A stretch of 21,002 nt of DNA from Saccoglossus kowalevskii. Taxonomy: Eukaryota; Hemichordata; Enteropneusta; Harrimaniidae. The notes under the pieces were generated by a model. It was not told where the DNA came from. It worked only from the letters and a program-made list of their open reading frames with translations, and did no database searches. The stretch lies in the NCBI RefSeq assembly GCF_000003605.2, contig NW_003113134.1:1-21002 (forward strand), in the 5' to 3' direction. Numbering within the stretch: position 1 is the first letter of the stretch; the number at the start of each line of letters is the position of its first letter. A program made the translations under genes and the position numbers. Shown one piece after another: positions 10,326 to 19,337 of this stretch.

Positions 10326-10699
10326 TTACGGGGTTGCATCCATTTTCTTCCAATGATGGTCGTTTTGAGTGAGATGCAAATACGGGGTTGCTTCCATATT
10401 CCACCAATGATGATCGTTTTGAGTGAGATGCAATTACAGGGTTGCTTCCATATTCCGCCAATGATGATCGCTTTGAGTGAGATGCAAATACGGGATTGCT
10501 TCCATTTTCCACTAATGATGATCGTTTTGAGTGAGATGTAAATACGGGGTTGCTTCAATTTTCTTCCAATGATGATCGTTTTGAGTGAGATGCAAATACG
10601 GGATTGCTTCCATTTTCGTCCAATGATGATCGTTTTGAGTGAGATGCAAATACGGGGTTGCTTCCATATTCCGCCAATGATGATCGTTTTGAGTGAGAT
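10326..10699. repeat. Landmark module, copy in super-repeat 3
   Basis: TTGCATCC at 10334, CGCTTTG at about 10469 and TGTAAAT at 10537 repeat the order seen at 7905-8108. The interval from TGTAAAT to the first CATATG is 163 bp here against 271 bp at 8108-8379. Two units are therefore missing, exactly 108 bp. Confidence 0.8.
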
Positions 10700-11060
10700 G
10701 CACATATGGGGTTGCTTCCATTTTCCGCCGATGATGATCGTTTTGAGTGAGATGCAAATACGGGATTGCTTCCATTTTCTTCTAATGATGATCGTTTTGA
10801 GTGAGATGCAATTACGGGGTTGCTTCCATATTCCGCCAATGATGATCGTTTTGAGTGAGATGCACATATGGGGTTGCTTCCATTTTCCGCCAATGATGAT
10901 CGTTTTGAGTGAGATGCAAATACGGGATTGCTTCCATTTTCTTCCAATGATGATCGTTTTGAGTGAGATGCAATTACGGGGTTGCTTCCATATTCCGCCA
11001 ATGATGATCGTTTTGAGTGAGGTGCACATATGGGGTTGCTTCCATTTTCTTCCAATGATG
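10700..11060. repeat. 162-bp CATATG trimer HOR (second array)
   Basis: GCACATATGG begins at 10700, 10862 and 11024, again exactly 162 bp apart, with the same three unit types as at 8379. The rare GAGGTGCACATATGG form is present only at the third copy, as it is in the first array (8701 and 11022). The whole block is therefore a duplicate at offset 2,321. The two trimers differ at three bases (CCGCCG, TTCTAATG and GAGGTG). Confidence 0.9.
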
Positions 11061-11488
11061 ATCGTTTTGAATGAGATGCAATTACGGGATTGCTTGCATA
11101 TTCCTCCAATGATGATCGTTTTGAGTGAGATGCAAATACGGGATTGCTTCCATTTTCTTCCAATGATGATCGTTTTGATTGAGATGCAATTACGGGATTG
11201 CTGCCATTTTCCTCCAATGATGATCGTTTTGAGTGAGATGCAATTACGGGGTTGCTTCCATTTTCCACCAATGATGATCGTTTTGAGTGAGATGCAAATA
11301 CGTGATTGCTTCCATATTCCTCCAATGATGATCGTTTTGAGTGAGATGCAATTACGGGATTGCTTCCATTTTCTTCCAATGATGATCGTTTTGAGTGATA
11401 TGCAATTACGGGATTGCTTCCATTTTCTTCCAATGATGATCGTTTTGATTGAGATGCAATTACGGGAGTTGCTTCCATTATTCCGCCA
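11061..11488. repeat. Module C, copy 3 (shortened)
   Basis: The copy starts at offset 10,700 from copy 1 (GAATGAG at 11069, CTGCC at 11201, TACGTGATTGC at about 11299). By GTGATATG at 11395 the offset is 10,430. Exactly 270 bp, five units, are missing from its middle. It ends in a small indel cluster (ACGGGAGTTGC, CCATTATTCC). Confidence 0.85.
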
Positions 11489-11734
11489 ATGATGATCGTT
11501 TTGAGTGAGATGCAATTATGGGGATTGCTTCCATTTTTCTTCCAATGATGATCGTTTTGAGTGAGATGCAATTACGGGATTGCTTCCATTTTCTTCCAAC
11601 GATGATCGTTTTGAGTGAGATGCAATTACGGGATTGCTTCCATTTTCTTCCAATGATGATCGTTTTGAGTGATATGCAATTACGGGATTGCTTCCATTTT
11701 CTTCCAATGATGATCGTTTTGAGTGAGATGCAAT

Positions 11735-11960
11735 TACGGAGTTCCTTCCCCTTTCCACCAATGATGATCGTTTTGATGGATATGGTGATATGGGGTTACT
11801 TCCATTTTCTTCCAATGATGATCGTTTTGAGTGACATGCAAATACGGGGTTGCTTCGATTTTCTTCCAATGAAAATCGTTTTGAGTGAGATGCACTTACT
11901 GGATTGCTTCCATTTTCTTCACCTGACGAGTGTTTTGAGTGATATGCCTTACGGGATTGC
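11735..11960. repeat. Substitution-rich satellite units
   Basis: About four units with many base changes but little length change: ACGGAGTTCCTTCCCC, GTTTTGATGGATATGGTG, GAGTGACATGC, TTGCTTCGATTTTC, CCAATGAAAATC, GATGCACTTACTGG, CACCTGACGAG and GATATGCCTTACGG. The altered AATGAAAATC and CCTGACGAG (11922) correspond to module P markers AATGAAGATC and CATGACGAG. This is the start of a mutated module P copy. The pattern differs from the homopolymer-length patches elsewhere. Confidence 0.8.
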
Positions 11961-12240
11961 TTCCATTTTCTTCCAATGATGATCGTTTTGAGTGAGATGC
12001 CATTACGGGGTTGTTTCCATTTTCTTCCAATGATGATCGTTTTGAGTGAGATGCAATTACGGGATTGCTTCCATTTTCCACCAATGATGATCGTTTTGAG
12101 TGAGATGCAATTACGGGATTGCATCCATGTTCTTCCAATGATGATCGTTTTGAGTGAGATGCAATTACGGGGTTGCTTCCATTTTCCGCCAATGATGATC
12201 ATTTTGAGTGAGATGCAAATACGGGGTTGCTTCCATATTC
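11830..12240. repeat. Module P, degraded copy
   Basis: After the mutated CCTGACGAG unit at 11922 the sequence continues with a GTTGTTTCC unit at about 12010, then TTTTCCACC and TTTTCCGCC/GATCATTTTG units as at the end of module P copies 1 and 2. The internal GGGTTGG, GATTTAG, CAAACATTGG and ACTGGATTGC units are absent, so the middle of the module was lost. It leads into the landmark module exactly as copy 2 does. Confidence 0.7.
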
Positions 12241-12754
12241 CACCAATGATGATCGTTTTGAGTGAGATGCAATTACGGGGTTGCATCCATTTTCTTCCAA
12301 TGATGGTCGTTTTGAGTGAGATGCAAATACGGGGTTGCTCCCATATTCCGCCAATGATGATCGTTTTGAGTGAGATGCAATTACGGGGTTGCATCCATTT
12401 TCTTCCAATGATGGTCGTTTTGAGTGAGATGCAAATACGGGGTTGCTTCCATATTCCACCAATGATGATCGTTTTGAGTGAGATGCAATTACAGGGTTGC
12501 TTCCATATTCCGCCAATGATGATCGCTTTGAGTGAGATGCAAATACGGGATTGCTTCCATTTTCCACTAATGATGATCGTTTTGAGTGAGATGTAAATAC
12601 GGGGTTGCTTCCATTTTCTTCCAATGATGATCGTTTTGAGTGAGATGCAAATACGGGATTGCTTCCATTTTCTTCCAATGATGATCGTTTTGAGTGAGAT
12701 GCAAATACGGGGTTGCTTCCATATTCCGCCAATGATGATCGTTTTGAGTGAGAT
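12241..12754. repeat. Landmark module, fourth copy, with 108-bp tandem duplication
   Basis: 12251-12358 and 12359-12466 are a direct tandem duplication of a two-unit block. Each holds a TTGCATCC unit (12281 and 12389) followed by a GATGGTC unit. They differ in TTGCTCCC versus TTGCTTCC and in CCGCC versus CCACC. CGCTTTG at about 12524 and TGTAAAT at 12592 follow, 2,055 bp after their partners in the previous super-repeat. One CATATG unit follows at 12755. Confidence 0.85.
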
Positions 12755-12809
12755 GCACATATGGGGTTGCTTCCATTTTCTTCCAATGATGATCGTTTTG
12801 AATGAGATG

Positions 12810-13541
12810 CAATTACGGGATTGCTTCCATTTTCTTCCAATGATGATTGTTTTGAGTGAGATGCAATTACGGGATTGCTTCCATTTTCCACCAATGATGA
12901 TCGTTTTGAATGAGATGCAAATACGGGGTTGCTTCCATTTTCTTCCAATGAAGATCGTTTTGAGTGAGATGCAAATACGGGATTGCTTCCATTTTCTTCA
13001 CATGACGAGTGTTTTGAGTGAAATGCAATTACGGGATTGCTTCCATTTTCTTCCAATGATGATAGTTTTGAGTGAAATGCAATTACGGGATTGCTTCCAT
13101 TTTCTTCCAATGATGATCGTTTTGAGTGAGATGCAAATACGGGGTTGGGTCCATATCCCACCAATGATGATCGTTTTGATTTAGATGCAATTACGGGATT
13201 GCTTCCATTTTCTTCCAATGATGATCGTTTTGAGTGAAATGCAAACATTGGGTTGGTTCCATATTCCGCCAATGATGATCGTTTTGAGTGAGATGCAATT
13301 ACTGGATTGCTTCCATTTTCTTCCAATGATGATCGTTTTGAGTGAGATGCAAATACGGGGTTGTTTCCATTTTCTTCCAATGATGATCGTTTTGAGTGAG
13401 ATGCAATTACGGGATTGCTTCCATTTTCCACCAATGATGATCGTTTTGAGTGAGATGCAATTACGGGATTGCTTCCATTTTCTTCCAATGATGATCGTTT
13501 TGAGTGAGATGCAATTACGGGGTTGCTTCCATTTTCCGCCA
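12810..13541. repeat. Module P, copy 3
   Basis: Markers are AATGAAGATC at about 12949, CATGACGAG at 13001, GATTTAGATGC with TAG at 13182-13184, CAAACATTGG at 13242 and ACTGGATTGC at 13301. The offset from copy 2 is a constant 3,297 bp, and the GGGTTGGGTCC variant is shared with that copy. Small private changes are GATGATTGTTTTG at about 12844 and GAGTGAAATG at about 13018 and 13074. Downstream it joins module R instead of the landmark module. Confidence 0.9.
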
Positions 13542-14260
13542 ATGATGATCGTTTTGAGTGAGATGCAATTATGGGGTTGCTTCCATTTTCATCCAATGAT
13601 GATCGTTTTGAGTGAGATGCAATTACGGGATTGCTTCCATTTTCTGCCAATGATGATCGTTTTGAGTGAGATGCAATTACGGGATTGCTTCCATTTTCCA
13701 CCAATGATGATGGTTTTGAGTGAAATGCAAATACGTGGTTGCTTCCATATTCCACCAATGATGATCGTTTTGAGTGAGATGCAAATACGGGGTTACTTCC
13801 ATATTCCGCCAATGATGATCGTTTTGAGTGAGATGCAATTACGGGATTGCTTCCATTTTCTTCCAATGATGGTCGTTTTGAGTGAGATGCAAATACGGGG
13901 TTGCTTCCATATTCCGCCAATGATGATCGTTTTGAGTGAGATGCAAATACGGGGTTGCTTCCCTTTTCTTCCAATGATGATCGTTTTGAGTGAGATGCAA
14001 ATACGGGGTTGCTTCCATTTTCTTCCAATGATGATCGTTTTGAGTGAGATGCAAATACGGGGTTGCTTCCATTTTCTTCCAATGATGATCGTTTTGAGTG
14101 AGATGCAAATACGGGTTTGCTTCCGTTTTCTTCCAATGATGATCGTTTTGAGTGAGATGCAAATACGGGGATGCTTCCATTTTCTTCCAATGATGATCGT
14201 TTTGAGTGAGATGCAAATACGGGGTTGCTTCCATTTTCCGCCAATGATGATCGTTTTGAG
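13542..14260. repeat. Module R (540-bp type) joined to A28 trimer zone
   Basis: CAATTATGGGG at 13566, a TTTTCATCC tail, TTTTCTGCC, GATGATGGTTTTGAGTGAAATG, GGGGTTACTTCC (TTACTTCC at 13793) and a GATGGTC unit repeat the order of the 540-bp repeat at 3241-3600. It then runs into homogeneous A28/TTTTCTTCC units with TTGCTTCCCTTTTC at 13955 and GGGGATGC (ATGC at 14171). The complete block reappears at 19636 at offset 6,094. The ATGATTGATTTGAG change of copies 1, 2 and 4 is absent here. Confidence 0.85.
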
Positions 14261-14518
14261 TGTGATGCAAATACGGGGTAGGTTCCATATTCCGCCAATG
14301 ATGATCGTTTTGAGTGAGATGCACATATGGGGTTGCTTCCATTTTCTTCCAATGATGATCGTTTTGAGTGAGATGCAAATACGGGATTGCTTCCATTTCT
14401 TCCAATGATGATCGTTTTGAGTGAGATGCAATTACGGGGTTGCTTCCATATTCCGCCAATGATGATCGTTTTGAGTGAGATGCAATTACGGGGTTGCTTC
14501 CATTTACTTCCAATGATG
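14261..14518. repeat. Mixed units with one CATATG unit
   Basis: Five units joining the trimer zone to module C. They include GAGTGTGATGC at about 14260, GGGGTAGGTTCC, a CATATG unit at about 14323 and a shortened CATTTCTTCC at about 14394. Only satellite is present. Confidence 0.8.
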
Positions 14519-15052
14519 ATCGTTTTGAATGAGATGCAAATACGGGGTTGCTTGCATATTGCGCCAATGATGATCGTTTTGAGTGAGATGCAAATACGGG
14601 GTTGCTTCCATTTTCTTCCAATGATGATCGTTTTGAGTGAGATGCAATTACGGGATTGCTGCCATTTTCTTCAAATGATGATCGTTTTGAGTGAGATGCA
14701 ATTACGGGGTTGCTTCCATTTTCCACCAATGATGATCGTTTTGAGTGAGATGCAATTACGGGGTTGCTTCCATTTTCCGCCAATGATGATCGTTTTGAGT
14801 GAGATGCAAATATGGGGTTGCTTCCATTTTCTTCAAATGATGATCGTTTTGAGTGAGATGCAATTACGGGATTGCTTCCATTTTCTTCCAACGATGATCG
14901 TTTTGAGTGAGATGCAATTACGGGATTGCTTCCATTTTCTTCCAATGATGATCGTTTTGAGTGATATGCAATTACGGGATTGCTTCCATTTTCTTCCAAT
15001 GATGATCGTTTTGAGTGAGATGCAAATACGGAGTTGGTTCCATATTCCGCCA
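14519..15052. repeat. Module C, copy 4
   Basis: Starts at offset 14,158 from copy 1 (GAATGAG at 14527, CTGCC at 14659), with TTGCATATTGCGCC as a private change. At GTGATATG (14961) and AGTTGGTTCC (15032) the offset is 13,996. The copy therefore lacks exactly 162 bp, three units, including the TACGTGG unit. The end marker AGTTGGTTCCATATTCCGCC is otherwise as in copy 1. Confidence 0.88.
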
Positions 15053-15334
15053 ATGATGATCGTTTTGAGTGAGATGCAATTACGGGATTGCTTCCATTTT
15101 CTTCCAATGATGATCGTTTTGAGAGAGATGCAAATACGGGGTTGCTTCCATATTCCGCCAATGATGATCGTTTTGAGTGAGATGCAAATACGGGGTTGCT
15201 TCCATATTCCACCAATGATGATCGTTTCGAGTGAGATGCAATTACGGGGTTGCATCCATTTTCTTCCAATGATGGTCGTTTTGAGTGAGATGCAAATACG
15301 GGGTTGCTTGCATATTCCGCCATTGATGATCGTT

Positions 15335-15615
15335 TTGAGTGAGATTGCAAATACGGGGTTGCTTCCATTTTCTTCAATGATGATCGTTTTGAGTGAGATG
15401 CATTACAGGATTGCTGCCATTTTATGCAAATGATGATCGTTTTTGAGTGAAATGCATTACGGGGTGCTTCCATTTTTCCACCAATGATGATCGTTTTGGA
15501 GTGAAATGCAAATACGTGTTGCTTCCATATCCCAACAATGATGATCGTTTGAGTGAGATGCAAATACGGGGTTACTTCCATATTCCGCCAATGATGATCG
15601 TTTGAGTGAGATGCA
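15335..15615. repeat. Indel-rich satellite patch
   Basis: About five units with repeated one-base length changes: GAGATTGCAAAT, CTTCAATGATG, GATGCATTACAGG, TTTATGCAAATG, GATCGTTTTTGAG, ACGGGGTGCTTCC, GTTTTGGAGTG, ACGTGTTGC, and two GATCGTTTGAG. Units on either side are intact. Recognisable types (CTGCC-like, GTGAAATG, TACGTG, TTACTTCC) suggest a copy of parts of modules C and R that has decayed or was read poorly. Confidence 0.78.
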
Positions 15616-15732
15616 ATTACGGGATTGCTTCCATTTTCTTCCAATGATGGTCGTTTTGAGAGAGATGCAAATACGGGGTTGCTTCCATATTCCGCCAATG
15701 ATGATCGTTTTGAGTGAGATGCAAATACGGGG

Positions 15733-16228
15733 TTGCTTACCTTTTCTTCCAATGATGATCGTTTTGAGTGAGATGCAAATACGGGGTTGCTTCCATTTTC
15801 TTCCAATGATGATCGTTTTGAGTGAGATGCAAATACGGGGATGCTTCCATTTTCTTCCAATGATGATCGTTTTGAGTGAGATGCAAATACGGGGTTGCTT
15901 CCATTTTCTTCCAATGATGATCGTTTTGAGTGAGATGCAAATACGGGGTTGCTTCCATTTTCTTCCAATGATGATCGTTTTGAGTGAGATGCAAATACGG
16001 GGATGCTTCCATTTTCTTCCAATGATGATCGTTTTGAGTGAGATGCAAATACGGGGTTGCTTCCATTTTCTTCCAATGATGATCGTTTTGAGTGAGATGC
16101 AAATACGGGGTTGCTTCCATTTTCTTCCAATGATGATCGTTTTGAGTGAGATGCAAATACGGGGATGCTTCCATTTTCTTCCAATGATGATCGTTTTGAG
16201 TGAGATGCAAATACGGGGTTGCTTCCAT
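15733..16228. repeat. 162-bp trimer HOR of near-identical A28 units
   Basis: After TTGCTTACC at 15733, nine units are identical except for one T/A change that turns GGGGTTGC into GGGGATGC. The A falls at 15841, 16003 and 16165, exactly 162 bp apart. Segments 15841-16002 and 16003-16164 are identical. Single or double occurrences of the same ATGC unit in similar context lie at 14171 and at 20157 and 20320. This is the most homogeneous stretch of the window and so probably the most recently amplified. Confidence 0.93.
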
Positions 16229-16259
16229 TTTCCGCCAATGATGATCGTTTTGAGTGAGA

Positions 16260-17500
16260 TGCAATTACGGGGTTGCTTCCATATTCCGCCAATGATGATC
16301 GTTTTGAGTGAGATGCAATTACGGGATTGCTTCCATTTTCTTCCAATGATGATCGTTTTGAGTGAGATGCAATTACGGGGTTGCTTCCATATTCCACCAA
16401 TGATGATCGTTTTGAGTGAGATGCAATTACGGGGTTGCTTCCATTTTCTTCCAATGATGATCGTTTTGAATGAGATGCAATTACGGGGTTGCTTCCATAT
16501 TCCACCAATGATGATCGTTTTGAGTGAGATGCAATTACGGGGTTGCTTCCATTTTCTTCCAATGATGATCGTTTTGAGTGAGATGCAATTACGGGATTGC
16601 TTCCATTTTCTTCCAATGATGATCGTTTTGAGTGAGATGCAATTACGGGGTTGCTTCCATATTCCACCAATGATGATCGTTTTGAGTGAGATGCAATTAC
16701 GGGGTTGCTTCCATTTTCTTCCAATGATGATCGTTTTGAGTGAGATGCAATTACGGGGTTGCTTCCATTTTCTTCCAATGATGATCGTTTTGAGTGAGAT
16801 GCAATTACGGCGTTGCTTCCTTTTTCCGCCAATGATGATCGTTTTGAGTGAGATGCAAATACGGGGTTGCTTCCATATTCCACCAATGATGATCGTTTTG
16901 AGTGAGATGCAAATATAGGGTTGCTTCCATTTTCTTCAAATGATGATCGTTTTGAGTGAGATGCAATTACGGGATTGCTTCCATTTTCTTCCAACGATGA
17001 TCGTTTTGAGTGAGATGCAATTACGGGGTTGCTTCCATTTTCTTCCAATGATGATCGTTTTGAGTGAGATGCAATTACGGGATTGCTTCCATTTTCTTCC
17101 AATGATGATCGTTTTGAGTGAGATGCAATTACGGGGTTGCTTCCATATTCCACCAATGATGATCGTTTTGAGTGAGATGCAATTACGGGGTTGCTTCCAT
17201 TTTCTTCCAATGATGATCGTTTTGAGTGAGATGCAATTACGGGGTTGCTTCCATTTTCTTCCAATGATGATCGTTTTGAGTGAGATGCAATTACGGCGTT
17301 GCTTCCTTTTTCCGCCAAATGATGATCGTTTTGAGTGAGATGCAAAATACGGGGTTTCTTCCATATTCCTCCCAATGATGATCGTTTTGAGTGAGATGCA
17401 AATATAGGGGTTGCTTCCCATTTTCTTCCAATGATGATCGTTTTGAGTGAGATGCAATTACGGGGATTGCTTCCATTTTCTTCCAACGATGATCGTTTTG
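16260..17500. repeat. Module G copy with 486-bp (9-unit) tandem duplication
   Basis: From 16260 to about 17150 this matches 5521-6411 at offset 10,739. Internally, the block starting at 16621 recurs at 17107, 486 bp later. GGCGTTGC lies at 16809 and 17295, AATATAGG at 16912 and 17401, and CCAACG at 16991 and 17483. The spacing grows from 486 to 492 because the second copy has gained single bases (GCCAAATG, GCAAAATACG, CCTCCCAATG, ATAGGGGTTGC, TTCCCATTTTC, ACGGGGATTGC). Confidence 0.85.
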
Positions 17501-17634
17501 AGTGAGATGCAATTACGGGGTTGCTTCCATTTTCCGCCAATGATGATCGTTTTGAGTGAGATGCAAATACGGGGTTGCTTCCCATATTCCACCAATGATG
17601 ATCGTTTTGAGTGAGATGCAAATACGGGGTTGCT

Positions 17635-18050
17635 TCCATTTTCTTCAAATGATGATCGTTTTGAGTGAGATGCAATTACGGGATTGCTTCCATTTTCTTC
17701 CAATGATGATCGTTTTGAGTGAGATGCAATTACGGGATTGCTTCCATTTTCTTCCAATGATGATCGTTTTAAGTGAGATGCAATTACGGGATTGCTTCCA
17801 TTTTCCGCCAATGATGATCGTTTTGAGTGAGATGCAAATACAGGGTTGCTTCCATATTCCACCAATGATGATCGTTTTGAGTGAGATGCAAATATGGGGT
17901 TGCTTCCATTTTCTTCAAATGATGATCGTTTTGAGTGAGATGCAATTACGGGATTGCTTCCATTTTCTTCCAACGATGATCGTTTTGAGTGAGATGCAAT
18001 TACGGGATTGCTTCCATTTTCTTCCAATGATGATCGTTTTGAGTGAGATG
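17635..18050. repeat. Module U, copy 1
   Basis: Units marked by GTTTTAAGTGAG at 17767, AATACAGGG at about 17837, AATATGGGG with a TTCAAATG tail at about 17915, and CCAACGATG. The same series lies 1,288 bp further on (19055, about 19125 and so on). That offset is 24 units minus 8 bases, consistent with the many short deletions between the two copies. Confidence 0.82.
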
Positions 18051-18479
18051 CAATTACGGGGTTGCTTCTATTTTCCGCCAATGATGATCGTTTTGAGTGA
18101 GATGCAATTACGGGGTTGCTTCTATTTTCCGCCAATGATGATCGTTTTGAGTGAGATACAAATACGGGGTTGCTTCCATATTCCACTAATGATGATCGTT
18201 TTGAGTGAGATGCAAATACGGGGTTGCTTCCATATTCCACTAATGATGATCGTTTTGAGTGAGATGCAATTACGGGGTTGCTTGCATTTTCCGCCAATGA
18301 TGATCCTTTTGAGTGAGATGCAATTACGGGGTTGCTTCCATTTTCCACCAATGATGATCGTTTTGAGTGAGATGCAATTACGGGGTTGCTTCCATTTTCC
18401 ACCAATGATGATCGTTTTGAGTGAGATGCAATTACGGGGTTGCTTTCATTTTCCGCCAATGATGATCGTTTTGAGTGAG
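18051..18479. repeat. Ordinary units
   Basis: About eight units. Local doublets include two successive TTGCTTCTATTTTCCGCC units (18062 and 18116) and two TATTCCACTAATG units (about 18179 and 18233), each pair 54 bp apart. These are single-unit tandem duplications. GATCCTTTTG at about 18303 is private. Confidence 0.8.
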
Positions 18480-18800
18480 ATGCAATACGGGGTTGCTTCC
18501 ATATTCCACCAATGATGATCGTTTTGAGTGAAATGCAATATGGGGTTGCTCCATTTCCTTGAAATGATGATCGTTTGATTTAGAAGCTATTACGGAATTG
18601 CATCCATTTTCTTCCAATGATGATCGTTTGAGTGAGATGCAAATACGTGGTTGCTTCCATATTCCACCAATGATGATCGTTTGAGTGAGATGCAAATACG
18701 TGGTTGCTCCATTTTCCGCCAATGATGATCGTTTGAGTGAGATGCAATTACGGGGTTGCTTCCATTTTCTTCCAATGATGATAGTTTGAGTGAGATGCAA
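18480..18800. repeat. Indel-rich satellite patch
   Basis: About six units. Changes include GATGCAATACGG, TGCAATATGGGG, TTGCTCCATTTCC and GTTTGATTTAGAAGC. The TTTT run of GATCGTTTTG is one T short in five successive units (about 18571, 18624, 18678, 18730 and 18783). Loss of the same T in successive units could be copied as one allele or could be a recurring consensus error. Confidence 0.8.
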
Positions 18801-18989
18801 TTACGGGGATTGCTTCCATTTTCTTCCAATGATGATCGTTTTGAGTGAGATGCAATTACGGGGTTGCTTCCATTTTCCGCCAATGATGATCGTTTTGATT
18901 GAGATGCAAATACGGGGTTTCTTTCTTATTCCACCAATGATGATCGTTTTGAGTGAGATGCAAATATGGGGTTGCTTCAATTTTCATGA

Positions 18990-19337
18990 AATGATGATCG
19001 TTTTGAGTGAGATGCAATTACGGGATTGCTTCCATTTTCTTCCAATGATGATCGTTTTAAGTGAGATGCAATTACGGGATTGCTTCCATTTTCCGCCAAT
19101 GATGATCGTTTTGAGTGAGATGCAAATACAGGGTTGCTTCCATATTCCACCAATGATGATCGTTTTGAGTGAGATGCAAATATGGGGTTGCTTCCATTTT
19201 CTTCAAATGATGATCGTTTTGAGTGAGATGCAATTACGGGATTGCTTCCATTTTCTTCCAACGATGATCGTTTTGAGTGAGATGCAATTACGGGATTGCT
19301 TCCATTTTCTTCCAATGATGATCGTTTTGAGTGAGAT
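18990..19337. repeat. Module U, copy 2
   Basis: Same order of markers as 17635-18050 at a constant offset of 1,288 bp (GTTTTAAGTG at 19054, AATACAGGG at about 19125, TTCAAATG, CCAACGATG). It begins after a TTTTCATGAAATG unit and ends at GATGCTTTACGG, about 19337. Confidence 0.82.

Noticed and set aside
13839-17675. A 1,278-codon open frame on the minus strand as a real repetitive protein gene
   Set aside because: It is a by-product of a stop-free 54-bp unit. The reading shifts among three repeated peptides at indels, there is no promoter, splice or non-repeat terminus, and common variants do not favour synonymous sites.
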